Origin: Stenotrophomonas maltophilia R551-3
GTDB lineage: Bacteria; Pseudomonadota; Gammaproteobacteria; Xanthomonadales; Xanthomonadaceae
Direction of reading: 5' to 3'
Assembly (NCBI RefSeq): GCF_000020665.1
Contig: NC_011071.1
Span: 4,082,501-4,146,500, forward strand
Length of the DNA stretch: 64,000 nucleotides
Shown here piece by piece: positions 8,774 through 17,403 of the stretch (positions are counted from its first letter, which is position 1; each line of letters begins with the position of its first letter). The position numbers and the translations under genes were made by a program. The notes beneath the pieces are model-generated. The model saw nothing but the letters and a program-made list of their open reading frames with translations, did no database searches and had not been told where the DNA came from.

Positions 8774-11296
8774 ATGTTCAAGAACGTCCTGTTCCAACTG
8801 CACTGGCTGCTGGGCATCACCGCTGGTGCCGTACTGGCCGTGATGGGCCTCAGCGGCGCCGTGCTGTCCTTCGAGGACGAACTGCTGCGTGCCGCCAATC
8901 CCGGCTTCGCCGCGATCGCCGAGCACCATGCCGATGGCCAGCCACCGCTGGCGTTGAGCGAGCTGATGCCTTTGCTCCAGGCCGGCAGTGAGCGTCCCCT
9001 GCAGCGCCTGCGGATCGACGCCACCGGCCAGCGGCCCTCGGTGGCGCGGTTTGCCGGAGGCAAGGAACACTGGGTGTACTTCGATCCGTACAGCGGTGAG
9101 CGCTTCAGTGCCCTGCGCGGTCAGGCCTTCTTCGACTTCATCGAAGACCTGCATCGGCACCTCGCTGCCGGCGAGCGGGGCAAATGGATCACCGGCAGCT
9201 GTGCGATCGCGCTACTGTTCTTCACCCTCTCCGGTCTCTACCTGCGCTGGCCCCGGCGCTGGTGGCACTGGCGCAGCTGGTTGGCGGTGGAGTGGAAGCG
9301 CAGCGGCCGTGGCTTCCTGTGGAGCCTGCACTCGGTGGTCGGCACCTGGGTGCTGCTGATCTACCTGATGAGTGCGTTGACCGGCCTGTGGTGGTCGTTC
9401 GACTGGTACCGCAGTGCCGCCAACACGCTGCTGGGCGTGACTCCGGCTGCGAAGCTCAAGGTTGCCGCCGACGCGGCACTGGACCTGGATCGCATCGAGG
9501 CCACGCTGTATGCATTACCGGGCGCGCGCAACGGGTACATCGACCTGCGCCTGCCGGAGAAGCCCGGGCAACCGCTCAATGTGCGCGTGATGGCCGGTGA
9601 TCCGGCGCAGCGCGGCGGCCACCACGATCGCGCACATGACCTGCTGCAGCTGGACCCGGCCAGCGGTGCGATCCTCGATGCCCGCCCGTATGCAGGCCAG
9701 GGCGCCGGTGGACAGCTGGCCACCAGCGTGTTCGCGCTGCACTCGGGCAGCTACTTCGGCGTGCCCGGGCGCGTGGTGGTGATGCTCAGCAGCCTGGGCA
9801 TGAGCCTGTTCTTCATCACCGGCTGGATGCTCTACCTGGACCGCCGCCGCAGCCAACGCACCGCGCGTGGGCTTCGCCAGTCGCTGCCGGTAACCACTGG
9901 CGATGGCAGCAACACACCCTGGCTTGTGGCGCACGCCAGCCAGAGCGGGCTGGGCGAGCAGCTGGCCTGGCGCGCAGCCGCGCAGCTGCAGGCCGCCGGG
10001 CACACGGTGCAGGTGTTGCCATTGGCTCGCGTTGACGCCACGCAGCTGGGGCGTACTGCGCATGCGCTGCTCGTGCTGAGCACTTTCGGCGATGGCGAAC
10101 CACCGGATGCGGCGCGACGCGCTTCGCGGCTGCTGCTCGCACAGCGCGTGGACCTGTCGGGCCTGCAGTTCGCCCTGCTCGCGCTGGGTGATCGCCAGTA
10201 CCCGCACTACTGCGGTTTCGGCCGCCAGGTCGATGCCTGGCTGATCGGCAACGGCGCGCGCCCGCTGTTCGAGCGCATCGATGTCGATGCTGCCTCGGTA
10301 CCGTCCCTGCGCCAGTGGCAGCAGCAGCTGGGCGCGTTGACCGGCATCACCACCGATGACAGCGTGCTGCCGGCTGCCACGCAGATGCATGACTGGCGCT
10401 TGCTCGGCCGCGACCGTCTCAATCCTGGCAGCATCGGTGGCGCGATCTGGCGTATCCGTCTTGCCGCGCCCGCCGAGGTGCGGTGGCAGGCCGGTGACAT
10501 CCTGCATATCGCACCCCGCCACAATGCAGGGCACGCCAGTGCAGTGCTGAAAGCGCATGGGCTGGATCCACTGCAACCACTGCTGGTGGAGGGCAACCCG
10601 CGCACGCTGTTGGCCCTGGCCAGCGAGCGCGAACTGCCAGATGCAGACGCCGCGCTGGCGGTGCAGGATGCCTGCCTGTGGCTACGCGGACTGCCGTTGC
10701 TGCCGGGCCGCGAGTATTCGATCGCCTCGTGCACCGATGACGGCGCAGTGGAACTGGTGGTGCGCCTGGTACATGACGCAGCCGGTCGTGCCGGACTGGG
10801 TTCGGGGTGGCTGTCACTGCATGCACCGATCGGCGCCAGCATCATCGCCCGCGTGCACCGCAATCCCGGGTTCCATCGCGTGCCGGGCGCGCCGATGCTG
10901 CTGATCGGCAACGGCACCGGCATCGCTGGCCTGCGCAGCCTGTTGCGCGAAGCCGCCCATGCTGGCGAGCACGGGCATTGGCTGCTGTTTGGCGAACGCC
11001 AGCGCGCGCACGACTTCCTGTTTGCCGAAGAAATCGAGGCCTGGCAGGCCGATGGCCATCTGTCGCGGGTGGACCTGGCGTTCTCGCGTGATGGCGACGG
11101 CGGCTACGTGCAGGATCGACTGCACGCTGCAGTCGATGCGCTGCGCGACTGGATGCAACATGGCGCGGTGATCCATGTCTGCGGTTCGCTGCAGGGCATG
11201 GCCGAAGGCGTGGACCAGGTACTGCGCGCTGCGCTGGGCGATGACGCGGTGGAAACGCTGCTGGAGAACGGGCGCTACCGGCGCGACGTGTACTGA
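8774..11296 (+). CDS. PepSY-domain flavoreductase (sulfite-reductase/CPR-like)
   Basis: An 840-residue membrane flavoprotein. The first 370 residues are a PepSY-associated four-helix membrane domain (LHWLLGITAGAVLAVMGLSGAVLSFEDE at the start; the last helix is near 9780-9830). A flavodoxin-like FMN domain begins near residue 380 (ahead of ASQSGLGEQLAWRAA). A ferredoxin-reductase module follows, with the FAD motif REYSIAS near 646 and the NADPH-binding GNGTGIAGLRSLLRE near 712. Proteins of this build move electrons from NADPH across the inner membrane and are usually linked to reducing siderophore-bound ferric iron. No TonB receptor gene is adjacent here. Role inferred from architecture and the Fur-like site. 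Confidence 0.85.
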   Translation: MFKNVLFQLHWLLGITAGAVLAVMGLSGAVLSFEDELLRAANPGFAAIAEHHADGQPPLALSELMPLLQAGSERPLQRLRIDATGQRPSVARFAGGKEHWVYFDPYSGERFSALRGQAFFDFIEDLHRHLAAGERGKWITGSCAIALLFFTLSGLYLRWPRRWWHWRSWLAVEWKRSGRGFLWSLHSVVGTWVLLIYLMSALTGLWWSFDWYRSAANTLLGVTPAAKLKVAADAALDLDRIEATLYALPGARNGYIDLRLPEKPGQPLNVRVMAGDPAQRGGHHDRAHDLLQLDPASGAILDARPYAGQGAGGQLATSVFALHSGSYFGVPGRVVVMLSSLGMSLFFITGWMLYLDRRRSQRTARGLRQSLPVTTGDGSNTPWLVAHASQSGLGEQLAWRAAAQLQAAGHTVQVLPLARVDATQLGRTAHALLVLSTFGDGEPPDAARRASRLLLAQRVDLSGLQFALLALGDRQYPHYCGFGRQVDAWLIGNGARPLFERIDVDAASVPSLRQWQQQLGALTGITTDDSVLPAATQMHDWRLLGRDRLNPGSIGGAIWRIRLAAPAEVRWQAGDILHIAPRHNAGHASAVLKAHGLDPLQPLLVEGNPRTLLALASERELPDADAALAVQDACLWLRGLPLLPGREYSIASCTDDGAVELVVRLVHDAAGRAGLGSGWLSLHAPIGASIIARVHRNPGFHRVPGAPMLLIGNGTGIAGLRSLLREAAHAGEHGHWLLFGERQRAHDFLFAEEIEAWQADGHLSRVDLAFSRDGDGGYVQDRLHAAVDALRDWMQHGAVIHVCGSLQGMAEGVDQVLRAALGDDAVETLLENGRYRRDVY

Positions 11297-11303
11297 GCCA
11301 TCC

Positions 11304-11367
11304 CGCCGGGCATGGCCCGGCGCTACCGCTTCAATCTGCCTCGGGTAGCGCCGGGCCATTCCCGGCG
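11304..11367. repeat. SMAG pair between convergent genes
   Basis: Inverted GTAG hairpins at 11304-11326 and 11345-11367 (GTAGCGCCGGGCC core) occupy the 78-bp gap between two convergent stops and could terminate both transcripts. Confidence 0.85.
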
Positions 11368-11374
11368 ACCGCGG

Positions 11375-13912
11375 TCATGCCGCGCGTGCGGCCTGCCGCG
11401 CCGGCTGCAGCTGGAACGCCCCCACCGCCTCGGCCAAGGCATGCACCTGCGCCTGCATCTGTGCGGTCGAGGCGCCGGCCTCTTCCACCAGGCTGGCGTT
11501 GCGCTGGGTGCTGGCCTCCATCTGCACGATGGTCTGGTTCACCTGCGCGATGCCGGCATGCTGGTCCTGCGACGCGCTGCGGATGCCGGCCAGCAGGTCA
11601 GCCAGCTGCTGCACGCTGCCGACAATCTCGCCCATCGTGGTGCCAGCCTGTTCAGCCTGCTGGTTGCCTTGCCCGACACGCGCCACCGAATCCTCGATCA
11701 GCCCCTTGATCTGCTTGGCCGCCTCGGCGCTGCGCTGTGCCAGCAGGCGCACTTCGGCGGCCACTACAGCGAAGCTGCGACCCTGCTCTCCGGCGCGCGC
11801 CGCTTCCACCGCCGCATTGAGCGCAAGGATATTGGTCTGGAAGGCGATGCCATCGATCAACTGGGTGATGTCACCGATGCGTCGCGAGGCTTCGCTGATG
11901 CCGTGCATGGTCGCCACCACCTGGCCGACGGCCTCACCACCTCGTCGTGCCACCGTCGCTGCGCCCTGCACCAGTGCATCGGCGCGGCCTGCGGCGTCGG
12001 CGTTGCGGCCGACCGTGTCGGTCAGCTCATGCATCGACGCTGCGGTCTCTTCAAGGTTGGCCGCCTGCTGCTCGGTGCGCTGTGACAGATCGTGGTGACC
12101 GGCAACAATCTCGCCAACACCCGTATCCAGACTGGACGTAGCCTGCTGGATGCGGGTGACAATGCGGCCCAGCTGCGCCACGGTGGCATTGGCATCGTCG
12201 CGCATGCGTGCGAACACGCCCTGCAGATCGCCCTCCATGCGCACGCTGAGGTCACCGCGTGCCAGCGCGGCCAGCAATGCCTGCAGATCGCCGAGGTTGG
12301 TTTCGAAGGTCGCCAGAAGCCGGTTGATGCTGGTCGACAGCGTACGCACGAAGCCTTGCTTGCCGTCCAGCGCGATGCGCCCGTGCAGGTCACCATGTGC
12401 AGCGGCATCGACCAGTGCCGCGACCTCGGTTTCCAGCAGGGTTTCCAGCGCCCGGCTGCGCCATTCCACCGCAACACCGAGGAAATGGCCCTCGTCGATG
12501 ATGGCGTTGGCGATCAACTGGTAGCGCACGCCGGCGTGGCCGATCTCGCGCTCCTCGCGCTGGCGCACGCCGGCCAGGCTGGCCAACGCCGGATGCAGGC
12601 GCACCGCATCGCTGCCCACCAGCTCCTCGGCCTGCAGATCCAGCAGCTGCAGCAGCGCAGGGTTGGCATAAGCCACCTGGCCTTCGGCATCGACCACCAT
12701 CAGGCCGGTCTGTGCGCTGTCCAATGCCTGTCGCACGCGGGTATTGCCGCGCGCTACCGCACGCTCGGTTTCGATACGCGCGCGCAGGCGCTGCTGCATG
12801 TCGACCAGGCGCTGGGCCAGCTGGCCGATTTCATCGTTGGCGTTGTAGACGCGCAGCGTGGTGTCCAAGCGGTCGTCGGCAATGTCGCTGGCGAAGCGCA
12901 GGGTGTCCTGGATCGGCTGGCGTACCGCGCGCAGCACCAGTACCAGGCTGGTGATCAGCACACCGGCAACCAGCAGCAGGGTCAGTGCGAACAGCACGCT
13001 CATGGTGCGTGCCCCGGCCTGCTGGCGCGCCTGTGCCTTTCCCAGCGCGGCGACCTGGGCCTGCTGGAAGGCGGCCAGCGCTGGTGCGACGCTGGCCGCA
13101 GTGTCCAGCAGCGACTGCGCTTCCACATCCAGGCCGACGCGGGCCGCGGTGTAGCCCAGCAGCGCGACCTGATAGTTGTCCATGCCGGTGCGCACGGCTT
13201 CCTGCACATCGGTGGGCAGGCCCACCAGTGCGAGGTCGAACGGCAGCTTCTCCTCGCTGGCACGGTCGGCATGCACGGAATCGCCATCAAGCAGCAGCAG
13301 CGCTTCCTGTCGGCGCATCTTCTGCAGGGACAACCCCAACGACGGCCGCTGCAGCGCATCCACCTGCACCTGCAGGGTGTCTGCGGCCTGCTGCAGCTGT
13401 GCGGCAAGGCCGGCATCGCCACGACCCATCTCATCGACGCGTTCGAACAGGGCGACCACACCCTGCGAGAACGCGCCGGCGGCTTCGGTCAGCGCCTGCA
13501 GCGCCTTGCGCCGTCCGGCATCCATCGGTATCGCGCGCAGTGCCTGAAGATCGGCCTGCAGCGCCTTCTGCGTCGCCAGCAGCTGCGCGCGGTCGGCATC
13601 GTCGAAACTGCGTGCATACTGGGTCTGCAGGCGGCGCGCTTCCGCCACCCGCGTGGCGAGGCTGGCGGCGAGATCGCTGCCGCGCTGGTAGCTGGCCTGG
13701 TCGTGTGCGGCCCGCGTGCTGCTGTGCCCGGTCCAGGCATGGACGGCGGCGATCGCGATCAGGCCCAGGCCACAGACCCACAGGGTCGCCTTGAGCTTGT
13801 TGGCCACGCTGAGCCGGTGCGGCTGCAGCCACAGCAGCAGGCCGGGGGACGCCGAGCGCAACGCGGCAAGCCGCATGCGCAGGGACCGGAGGTGGGGGAC
13901 AACGGCCGACAT
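11375..13912 (-). CDS. Methyl-accepting chemotaxis protein with PAS-like domain
   Basis: An 845-residue chemoreceptor read from the ATG at 13912 ([20 protein letters not shown]). The first membrane helix is near residues 36-58, followed by a periplasmic helical bundle to about 300. A second helix ([23 protein letters not shown]) leads into a HAMP domain, then a PAS-like segment ([22 protein letters not shown]). After a further HAMP-like stretch comes the signalling hairpin with [21 protein letters not shown]. The C terminus ends AARQAARAA and lacks the NWETF receptor-methylase tether. The ligand is unknown. An earlier in-frame start exists but lacks support. It stands alone, without che genes nearby. 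Confidence 0.9.
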   Translation of the reverse strand: MSAVVPHLRSLRMRLAALRSASPGLLLWLQPHRLSVANKLKATLWVCGLGLIAIAAVHAWTGHSSTRAAHDQASYQRGSDLAASLATRVAEARRLQTQYARSFDDADRAQLLATQKALQADLQALRAIPMDAGRRKALQALTEAAGAFSQGVVALFERVDEMGRGDAGLAAQLQQAADTLQVQVDALQRPSLGLSLQKMRRQEALLLLDGDSVHADRASEEKLPFDLALVGLPTDVQEAVRTGMDNYQVALLGYTAARVGLDVEAQSLLDTAASVAPALAAFQQAQVAALGKAQARQQAGARTMSVLFALTLLLVAGVLITSLVLVLRAVRQPIQDTLRFASDIADDRLDTTLRVYNANDEIGQLAQRLVDMQQRLRARIETERAVARGNTRVRQALDSAQTGLMVVDAEGQVAYANPALLQLLDLQAEELVGSDAVRLHPALASLAGVRQREEREIGHAGVRYQLIANAIIDEGHFLGVAVEWRSRALETLLETEVAALVDAAAHGDLHGRIALDGKQGFVRTLSTSINRLLATFETNLGDLQALLAALARGDLSVRMEGDLQGVFARMRDDANATVAQLGRIVTRIQQATSSLDTGVGEIVAGHHDLSQRTEQQAANLEETAASMHELTDTVGRNADAAGRADALVQGAATVARRGGEAVGQVVATMHGISEASRRIGDITQLIDGIAFQTNILALNAAVEAARAGEQGRSFAVVAAEVRLLAQRSAEAAKQIKGLIEDSVARVGQGNQQAEQAGTTMGEIVGSVQQLADLLAGIRSASQDQHAGIAQVNQTIVQMEASTQRNASLVEEAGASTAQMQAQVHALAEAVGAFQLQPARQAARAA

Positions 13913-14114
13913 GACAGACTCCAGGCGGAAGGACGCACCTGTATCGGCTGGATGTGGAGCAACTTTAGGCGTTTTTTCATCCGTGGCGGCGGTCGCCGAT
14001 GGATACGGCCTTTGTACCGGGCCCAGGCGACGGGGGCATGACACCGCTATAGCGCTTGACCTCAACCCCGGTTGCGGGAGCACAGTGGACCTCCCTCCCC
14101 CGACCGGTGCCCGC

Positions 14115-14954
14115 ATGACGACGCTCGATGTCCCCCGCTACCTGCAGCGGCTTCAGCTGGATGCGCCACCGCCGTTGACACTGGCCGGCCTGATCCTGCT
14201 GCAGCAGCGCCACAACGCACTGCTGCCGTTCGAGACCCTCAGCTGCCTGCTGCGCGATGCCGTGCCGATCGACCTGGACAGCGTGCAGCGCAAGCTGCTG
14301 GACGAACGCCGCGGCGGCTATTGCTTCGAGTTGAATGGCGGCCTGCTGGCGCTGCTGCAAGCGCTGGGCTTCGATGCGCGGCCACTGAGCGCGCGCGTGC
14401 TGCTGGCGGCAAAGGACGGCGAGCTGACGGCGCGCACCCACCTGCTGCTGCGCGTGCAGGTGGAGGGGGATGACTGGCTGGTGGACGCCGGCTTCGGCAG
14501 CCTGACCCCGACCATACCTCTGCGCCTGCACGATGCGCAGCCACAGGCCACACCGCACGAGCGCTATCTGCTGCAGCGGCTGCCCAACGACGGAGATTTC
14601 GTGCTCTCTGCCGAATCCAACGAGGGCTGGCGGGCGATGTATCGCTTCGACCTGCAGGCGCCGGCGCCGATCGACAACGTGGTGGGCAACTGGTACGTGT
14701 GCACCCATCCGGATTCGAGCTTCCCCGGCCAGCTGCGCGCGTCGCTGACCGGACCGGACTGGCGCCGCACCATCGGTAGCGGCAACTACACCGAATACCG
14801 GCCCGGGCAGGCACCGGACAAGCGTCCGCTGCATGATGTTGGCGACGTGCGCGAGGTGTTGCAGCAGCGCTTTGGCATGCAGCTGCCGGACGACCCGCGG
14901 CTGGACCCGGCGATCAACGATTGGTTGCAGCGCTCGCGTGCCGCGACGCTGTAG
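14115..14954 (+). CDS. nat: Arylamine N-acetyltransferase
   Basis: A 279-residue cytoplasmic enzyme that transfers acetyl from acetyl-CoA to arylamines and hydrazines. The catalytic triad is visible: Cys70 in [10 protein letters not shown], His109 in [10 protein letters not shown] and Asp124 in WLVDAGFGS. Length fits bacterial NATs. The ATG at 14115 directly precedes the conserved N terminus. Its TAG stop (14952-14954) is the TAG of a SMAG element's GTAG end, so the repeat inserted at or formed the very end of the gene. Confidence 0.93.
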   Translation: MTTLDVPRYLQRLQLDAPPPLTLAGLILLQQRHNALLPFETLSCLLRDAVPIDLDSVQRKLLDERRGGYCFELNGGLLALLQALGFDARPLSARVLLAAKDGELTARTHLLLRVQVEGDDWLVDAGFGSLTPTIPLRLHDAQPQATPHERYLLQRLPNDGDFVLSAESNEGWRAMYRFDLQAPAPIDNVVGNWYVCTHPDSSFPGQLRASLTGPDWRRTIGSGNYTEYRPGQAPDKRPLHDVGDVREVLQQRFGMQLPDDPRLDPAINDWLQRSRAATL

Positions 14955-15024
14955 AGCCGAGCCTACGCTCGGCTGAGGCCTTTTCGCGATTGCCAACAGC
15001 AGCCGAGCATAGGCTCGGCTCTAC
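14951..15024. repeat. SMAG pair supplying two convergent stop codons
   Basis: Inverted hairpins at 14951-14974 and 15001-15024 (GTAGAGCCGAGCC core). The GTAG on the left contains the stop of nat; the GTAG on the right, read on the minus strand, contains the stop of the VOC gene. Confidence 0.9.
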
Positions 15025-15392
15025 AGAATCCTGTGCGCCTGCAACGCAATGCGGTTGCCTTCGCTGTCGCGGATCTCGGCCACGCGCCAGTCGCCGGCAT
15101 CGGCGGGGCCGAAACGTAGTTCGGCTCCAGCCTGCAATGCTCGCTCGAGGCTGGCATCAAGGTCATCGACCCCGATGTAGATGCGCGCGCCCTGTTCTGA
15201 CGGCCGGTAGTCCGCCCCCTGCACCAGCGCCATGCTGGCCCCTGCCGCTTCATCGGCGAATGGCAGGTAGGCCATCCGGCAATCGTGCAGCAGGATCGGT
15301 TCGTCCACCTGCACCTGCAACCACTGCTGGTAGAAGGTGATGGCACGGGCCAGGTCACTGGACGGGATCTCGACATGCAGGATCGGGTTCAT
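15021..15392 (-). CDS. VOC (glyoxalase/bleomycin-resistance fold) protein
   Basis: A 123-residue protein of the vicinal-oxygen-chelate superfamily. It starts MNPILHVEIPSSDLARAITFYQQWL, the typical first beta-alpha-beta unit. It ends with GDWRVAEIRDSEGNRIALQAHR, which carries the conserved D-x-E-GN metal-site region. Substrate and reaction cannot be told from the sequence. The ATG at 15392 was chosen because homology-like sequence begins there. The 82-bp gap to the divergent solute-binding-like gene must hold both promoters. Confidence 0.82.
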   Translation of the reverse strand: MNPILHVEIPSSDLARAITFYQQWLQVQVDEPILLHDCRMAYLPFADEAAGASMALVQGADYRPSEQGARIYIGVDDLDASLERALQAGAELRFGPADAGDWRVAEIRDSEGNRIALQAHRIL

Positions 15393-15474
15393 CCGCGCAG
15401 GATAACCGGACGCTGACATCGCCTGCGCAGCAGCACTGGCATGCTGGACGCCCCCCTGTTCCGCGGAGCCCTGC

Positions 15475-16191
15475 ATGTCCCTGGCCGATCATCGAAGCAC
15501 ACTGGCACCGCAGGGTTTCCTGCGCGTGGCGATCAACCTGGGCAATCCGGTGCTGGCGCAGGGCGATGCACGCTCACCGCGCGGCCCCTCGCTGGAACTG
15601 GCCACAGCGTTGGCGCAGCGGATCGGCGTGCAGGCACGTTTCACCTGCCACGACGCAGCGGCGTCGGTAGTCGCCGCAGCAACCGAAGATGCCTGGGACC
15701 TGGCCTTCCTGGCCATTGATCCGGCGCGGGCCGACCGCATCGCCTTCAGTGCCCCATACGTGGAGATCGAAGGCACCTACCTGGTGCGCGAGGACAGCCC
15801 TGCGCAACAGGTGGCCGACCTGGACCGCGACGGCCTGCGCATCGCGGTGGGTCGTGGTGCGGCCTACGACCTGTTCCTCAGCCGCGAGCTGCGCCACGCC
15901 ATGATCGAGCGAGCGGACACTTCGGCGGCCGCCATCACCCTGTTCGATCAGCGGCGTCTGGATGCCGCCGCTGGCGTGCGCCAGCCGTTGGCGGCATGGG
16001 CACAGGCCCATCCTGGCCACCGCGTGCTGGCCGACCGTTTCACCGCGATCCGGCAGGCGGTCGCGGCACCTGCGTCACGCCCGCCCGATGCGCTGCAGGC
16101 ATTGTTCGAGGAAGTGGAGGCGATCAAGGCAGGCCCGTTGCTGGCTGAAGCATTCGCCCGCGCCGGACAGGCGGTCACGCTGGTGCGATGA
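15475..16191 (+). CDS. Solute-binding-protein-like protein lacking an export signal
   Basis: A 238-residue protein of the bacterial extracellular solute-binding family 3 fold: GFLRVAINLGNPVLAQ at the start, ARFTCHDAAASVVAAATEDAWDLAFLAIDPARADRIAFSAPYVEIEGTYLV in the middle. That is the amino-acid-binding pattern of PBP family 3. No signal peptide precedes the fold and no ABC permease genes are adjacent. It may therefore be a cytoplasmic sensor or enzyme, or an orphan whose signal was lost. The start is firmly placed, because the conserved fold begins at residue 14. Confidence 0.72.
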   Translation: MSLADHRSTLAPQGFLRVAINLGNPVLAQGDARSPRGPSLELATALAQRIGVQARFTCHDAAASVVAAATEDAWDLAFLAIDPARADRIAFSAPYVEIEGTYLVREDSPAQQVADLDRDGLRIAVGRGAAYDLFLSRELRHAMIERADTSAAAITLFDQRRLDAAAGVRQPLAAWAQAHPGHRVLADRFTAIRQAVAAPASRPPDALQALFEEVEAIKAGPLLAEAFARAGQAVTLVR

Positions 16192-16193
16192 CT

Positions 16194-16229
16194 GTAGAGC
16201 ACAAGCAGTCGAACATGGCTCGACGCTAC
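16194..16229. repeat. Degenerate SMAG pair
   Basis: GTAGAGC at 16194 and a well-formed inverted hairpin ending CTAC at 16229. The CTA at 16226-16228 is the stop codon of the minus-strand LysR gene. Confidence 0.7.
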
Positions 16230-17125
16230 AAATGCGCGTCTGCCATGTGCCGCACGTGCTCGGCGGCCTGCGCATGCAACCAGTCGCGGAAGGCGAGAAA
16301 ACCACGATGACTGGCAGAGCGCTGCGGGTACACCAGCCAGTGCGGCCAGGCGGTCTTCAGGCGCTGGCTGGACAGCGCGACCAGCTGGCCGGAGTCGAGC
16401 AGCAAGCGCGCCCGGGTCACACGTCCCAGCGCCACGCCCACGCCATCCAGTGCGGCGCGATGATGCGCTTCCGAATCATCCAGCACCGCTACGAAGCGCG
16501 GCGGTGGGCTCTGCCCGCTCAAGGCGAACCACGCGCCCCACGCGCCGTCGGGATCACCCAGCAGTGGCCACTGGGTCAGCGGCACACGGTCGATACCGCC
16601 CATGCGTTCGATCAGCGCCGGGCTGGCCATCGGCAGCAGCCACTCGTCAAACAAGGGCTCCACCACCAGCCCCGGCCAGTGCCCGCTGCCCAGCCGCAAC
16701 GCCGCATCGAACTGCCGCTGCCGCTCGAAATCGATCAGGCGTTCACTCGACTGCAGGTTGATCTCGATCTGCGGGTGCGCAGCGACGAAATGTCCCAGCC
16801 GCGGCACCAGCCACGCCGAGGCCATGGATGGCACCGCGCTGATCGTCAGCACGTGCTCGGCACGCGCCGCATATGGCTGGAAGGCGTCATTGATCGCATC
16901 CAGATGCGGACCGACCTGGTCGAGCAGGCGCTGCCCTTCCAGGGTGAGGGTGACGCCACGTGGCTGGCGGATCAGCAGCGGCTGCCCGAGTCGCTCCTCC
17001 AGCTGGCGCATCTGGTGGCTGAGTGCGCTGACGGTCAGGTTCATCGACGCCGCGGCACGCGACAGGTTGCCCAGCCGGGCGGCAGCCACGAAACCCTGCA
17101 GGGCATGGAGGGGTGGGCGGGACAT
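16226..17125 (-). CDS. LysR-family transcriptional regulator
   Basis: A 299-residue regulator with an N-terminal winged helix-turn-helix (LSRAAASMNLTVSALSHQMRQLEERLGQPLL, residues about 20-50) and a C-terminal effector-binding domain. The N-terminal sequence is GcvA-like (MSRPPLHALQGFVAAARLGN). It is divergent from the small gene at 17224 with a 98-bp gap, the usual layout for a LysR regulator and its target, so that small gene or a lost neighbour may be its target. The TAG stop comes from a SMAG end. Confidence 0.88.
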   Translation of the reverse strand: MSRPPLHALQGFVAAARLGNLSRAAASMNLTVSALSHQMRQLEERLGQPLLIRQPRGVTLTLEGQRLLDQVGPHLDAINDAFQPYAARAEHVLTISAVPSMASAWLVPRLGHFVAAHPQIEINLQSSERLIDFERQRQFDAALRLGSGHWPGLVVEPLFDEWLLPMASPALIERMGGIDRVPLTQWPLLGDPDGAWGAWFALSGQSPPPRFVAVLDDSEAHHRAALDGVGVALGRVTRARLLLDSGQLVALSSQRLKTAWPHWLVYPQRSASHRGFLAFRDWLHAQAAEHVRHMADAHL

Positions 17126-17223
17126 CAGGCTTGAATTCCTCTCAAGGCAAGCTTGCGGAAATGTCGCTTTTTGCCCGCCCATGCTGCCCGTATCGTGCAA
17201 TCCACTCAAGTGGAGGTACGCAC

Positions 17224-17403
17224 ATGAACATCTTCAGCGGCCTGTTGTTCCTGCATGGCCACGTGACCAACGCCGAGCTGGCGCGGCAGCTGGCCTGCCC
17301 GTCGCCGACGCCCAGCACCACCCCCGGTAGTGCCGGCCGCTGGCCGGCAACCTCGTCGACCGGGAAACCTGCAGCTGCCAGCCAGCGCCCGGCACTACCC
17401 TAG
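17224..17403 (+). CDS. Small protein whose C-terminal half is encoded by a SMAG pair
   Basis: A 59-codon frame with a good upstream GGAGG (17211-17215). The first 24 residues (MNIFSGLLFLHGHVTNAELA) look like a real, ordered N terminus. From about residue 35 the frame runs through two SMAG hairpins and stops at TAG 17401, overlapping the alkaline phosphatase stop by 4 bases. It is either a genuine tiny gene extended by the repeat or the remnant of a longer gene truncated by repeat insertion. It is divergent from the LysR gene. I do not recognise a function. Confidence 0.55.
   Translation: MNIFSGLLFLHGHVTNAELARQLACPSPTPSTTPGSAGRWPATSSTGKPAAASQRPALP
17327..17398. repeat. SMAG pair
   Basis: Inverted hairpins at 17327-17349 and 17376-17398 (GTAGTGCCGGCCGC core; the right arm has diverged) lie inside the 3' half of the small gene and at the 3' end of the convergent phosphatase gene. 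Confidence 0.85.

Noticed and set aside
12092..14041. 649-codon plus-strand frame across the chemoreceptor
   Set aside because: Antisense to a protein with clear HAMP and signalling motifs; no coding features of its own.
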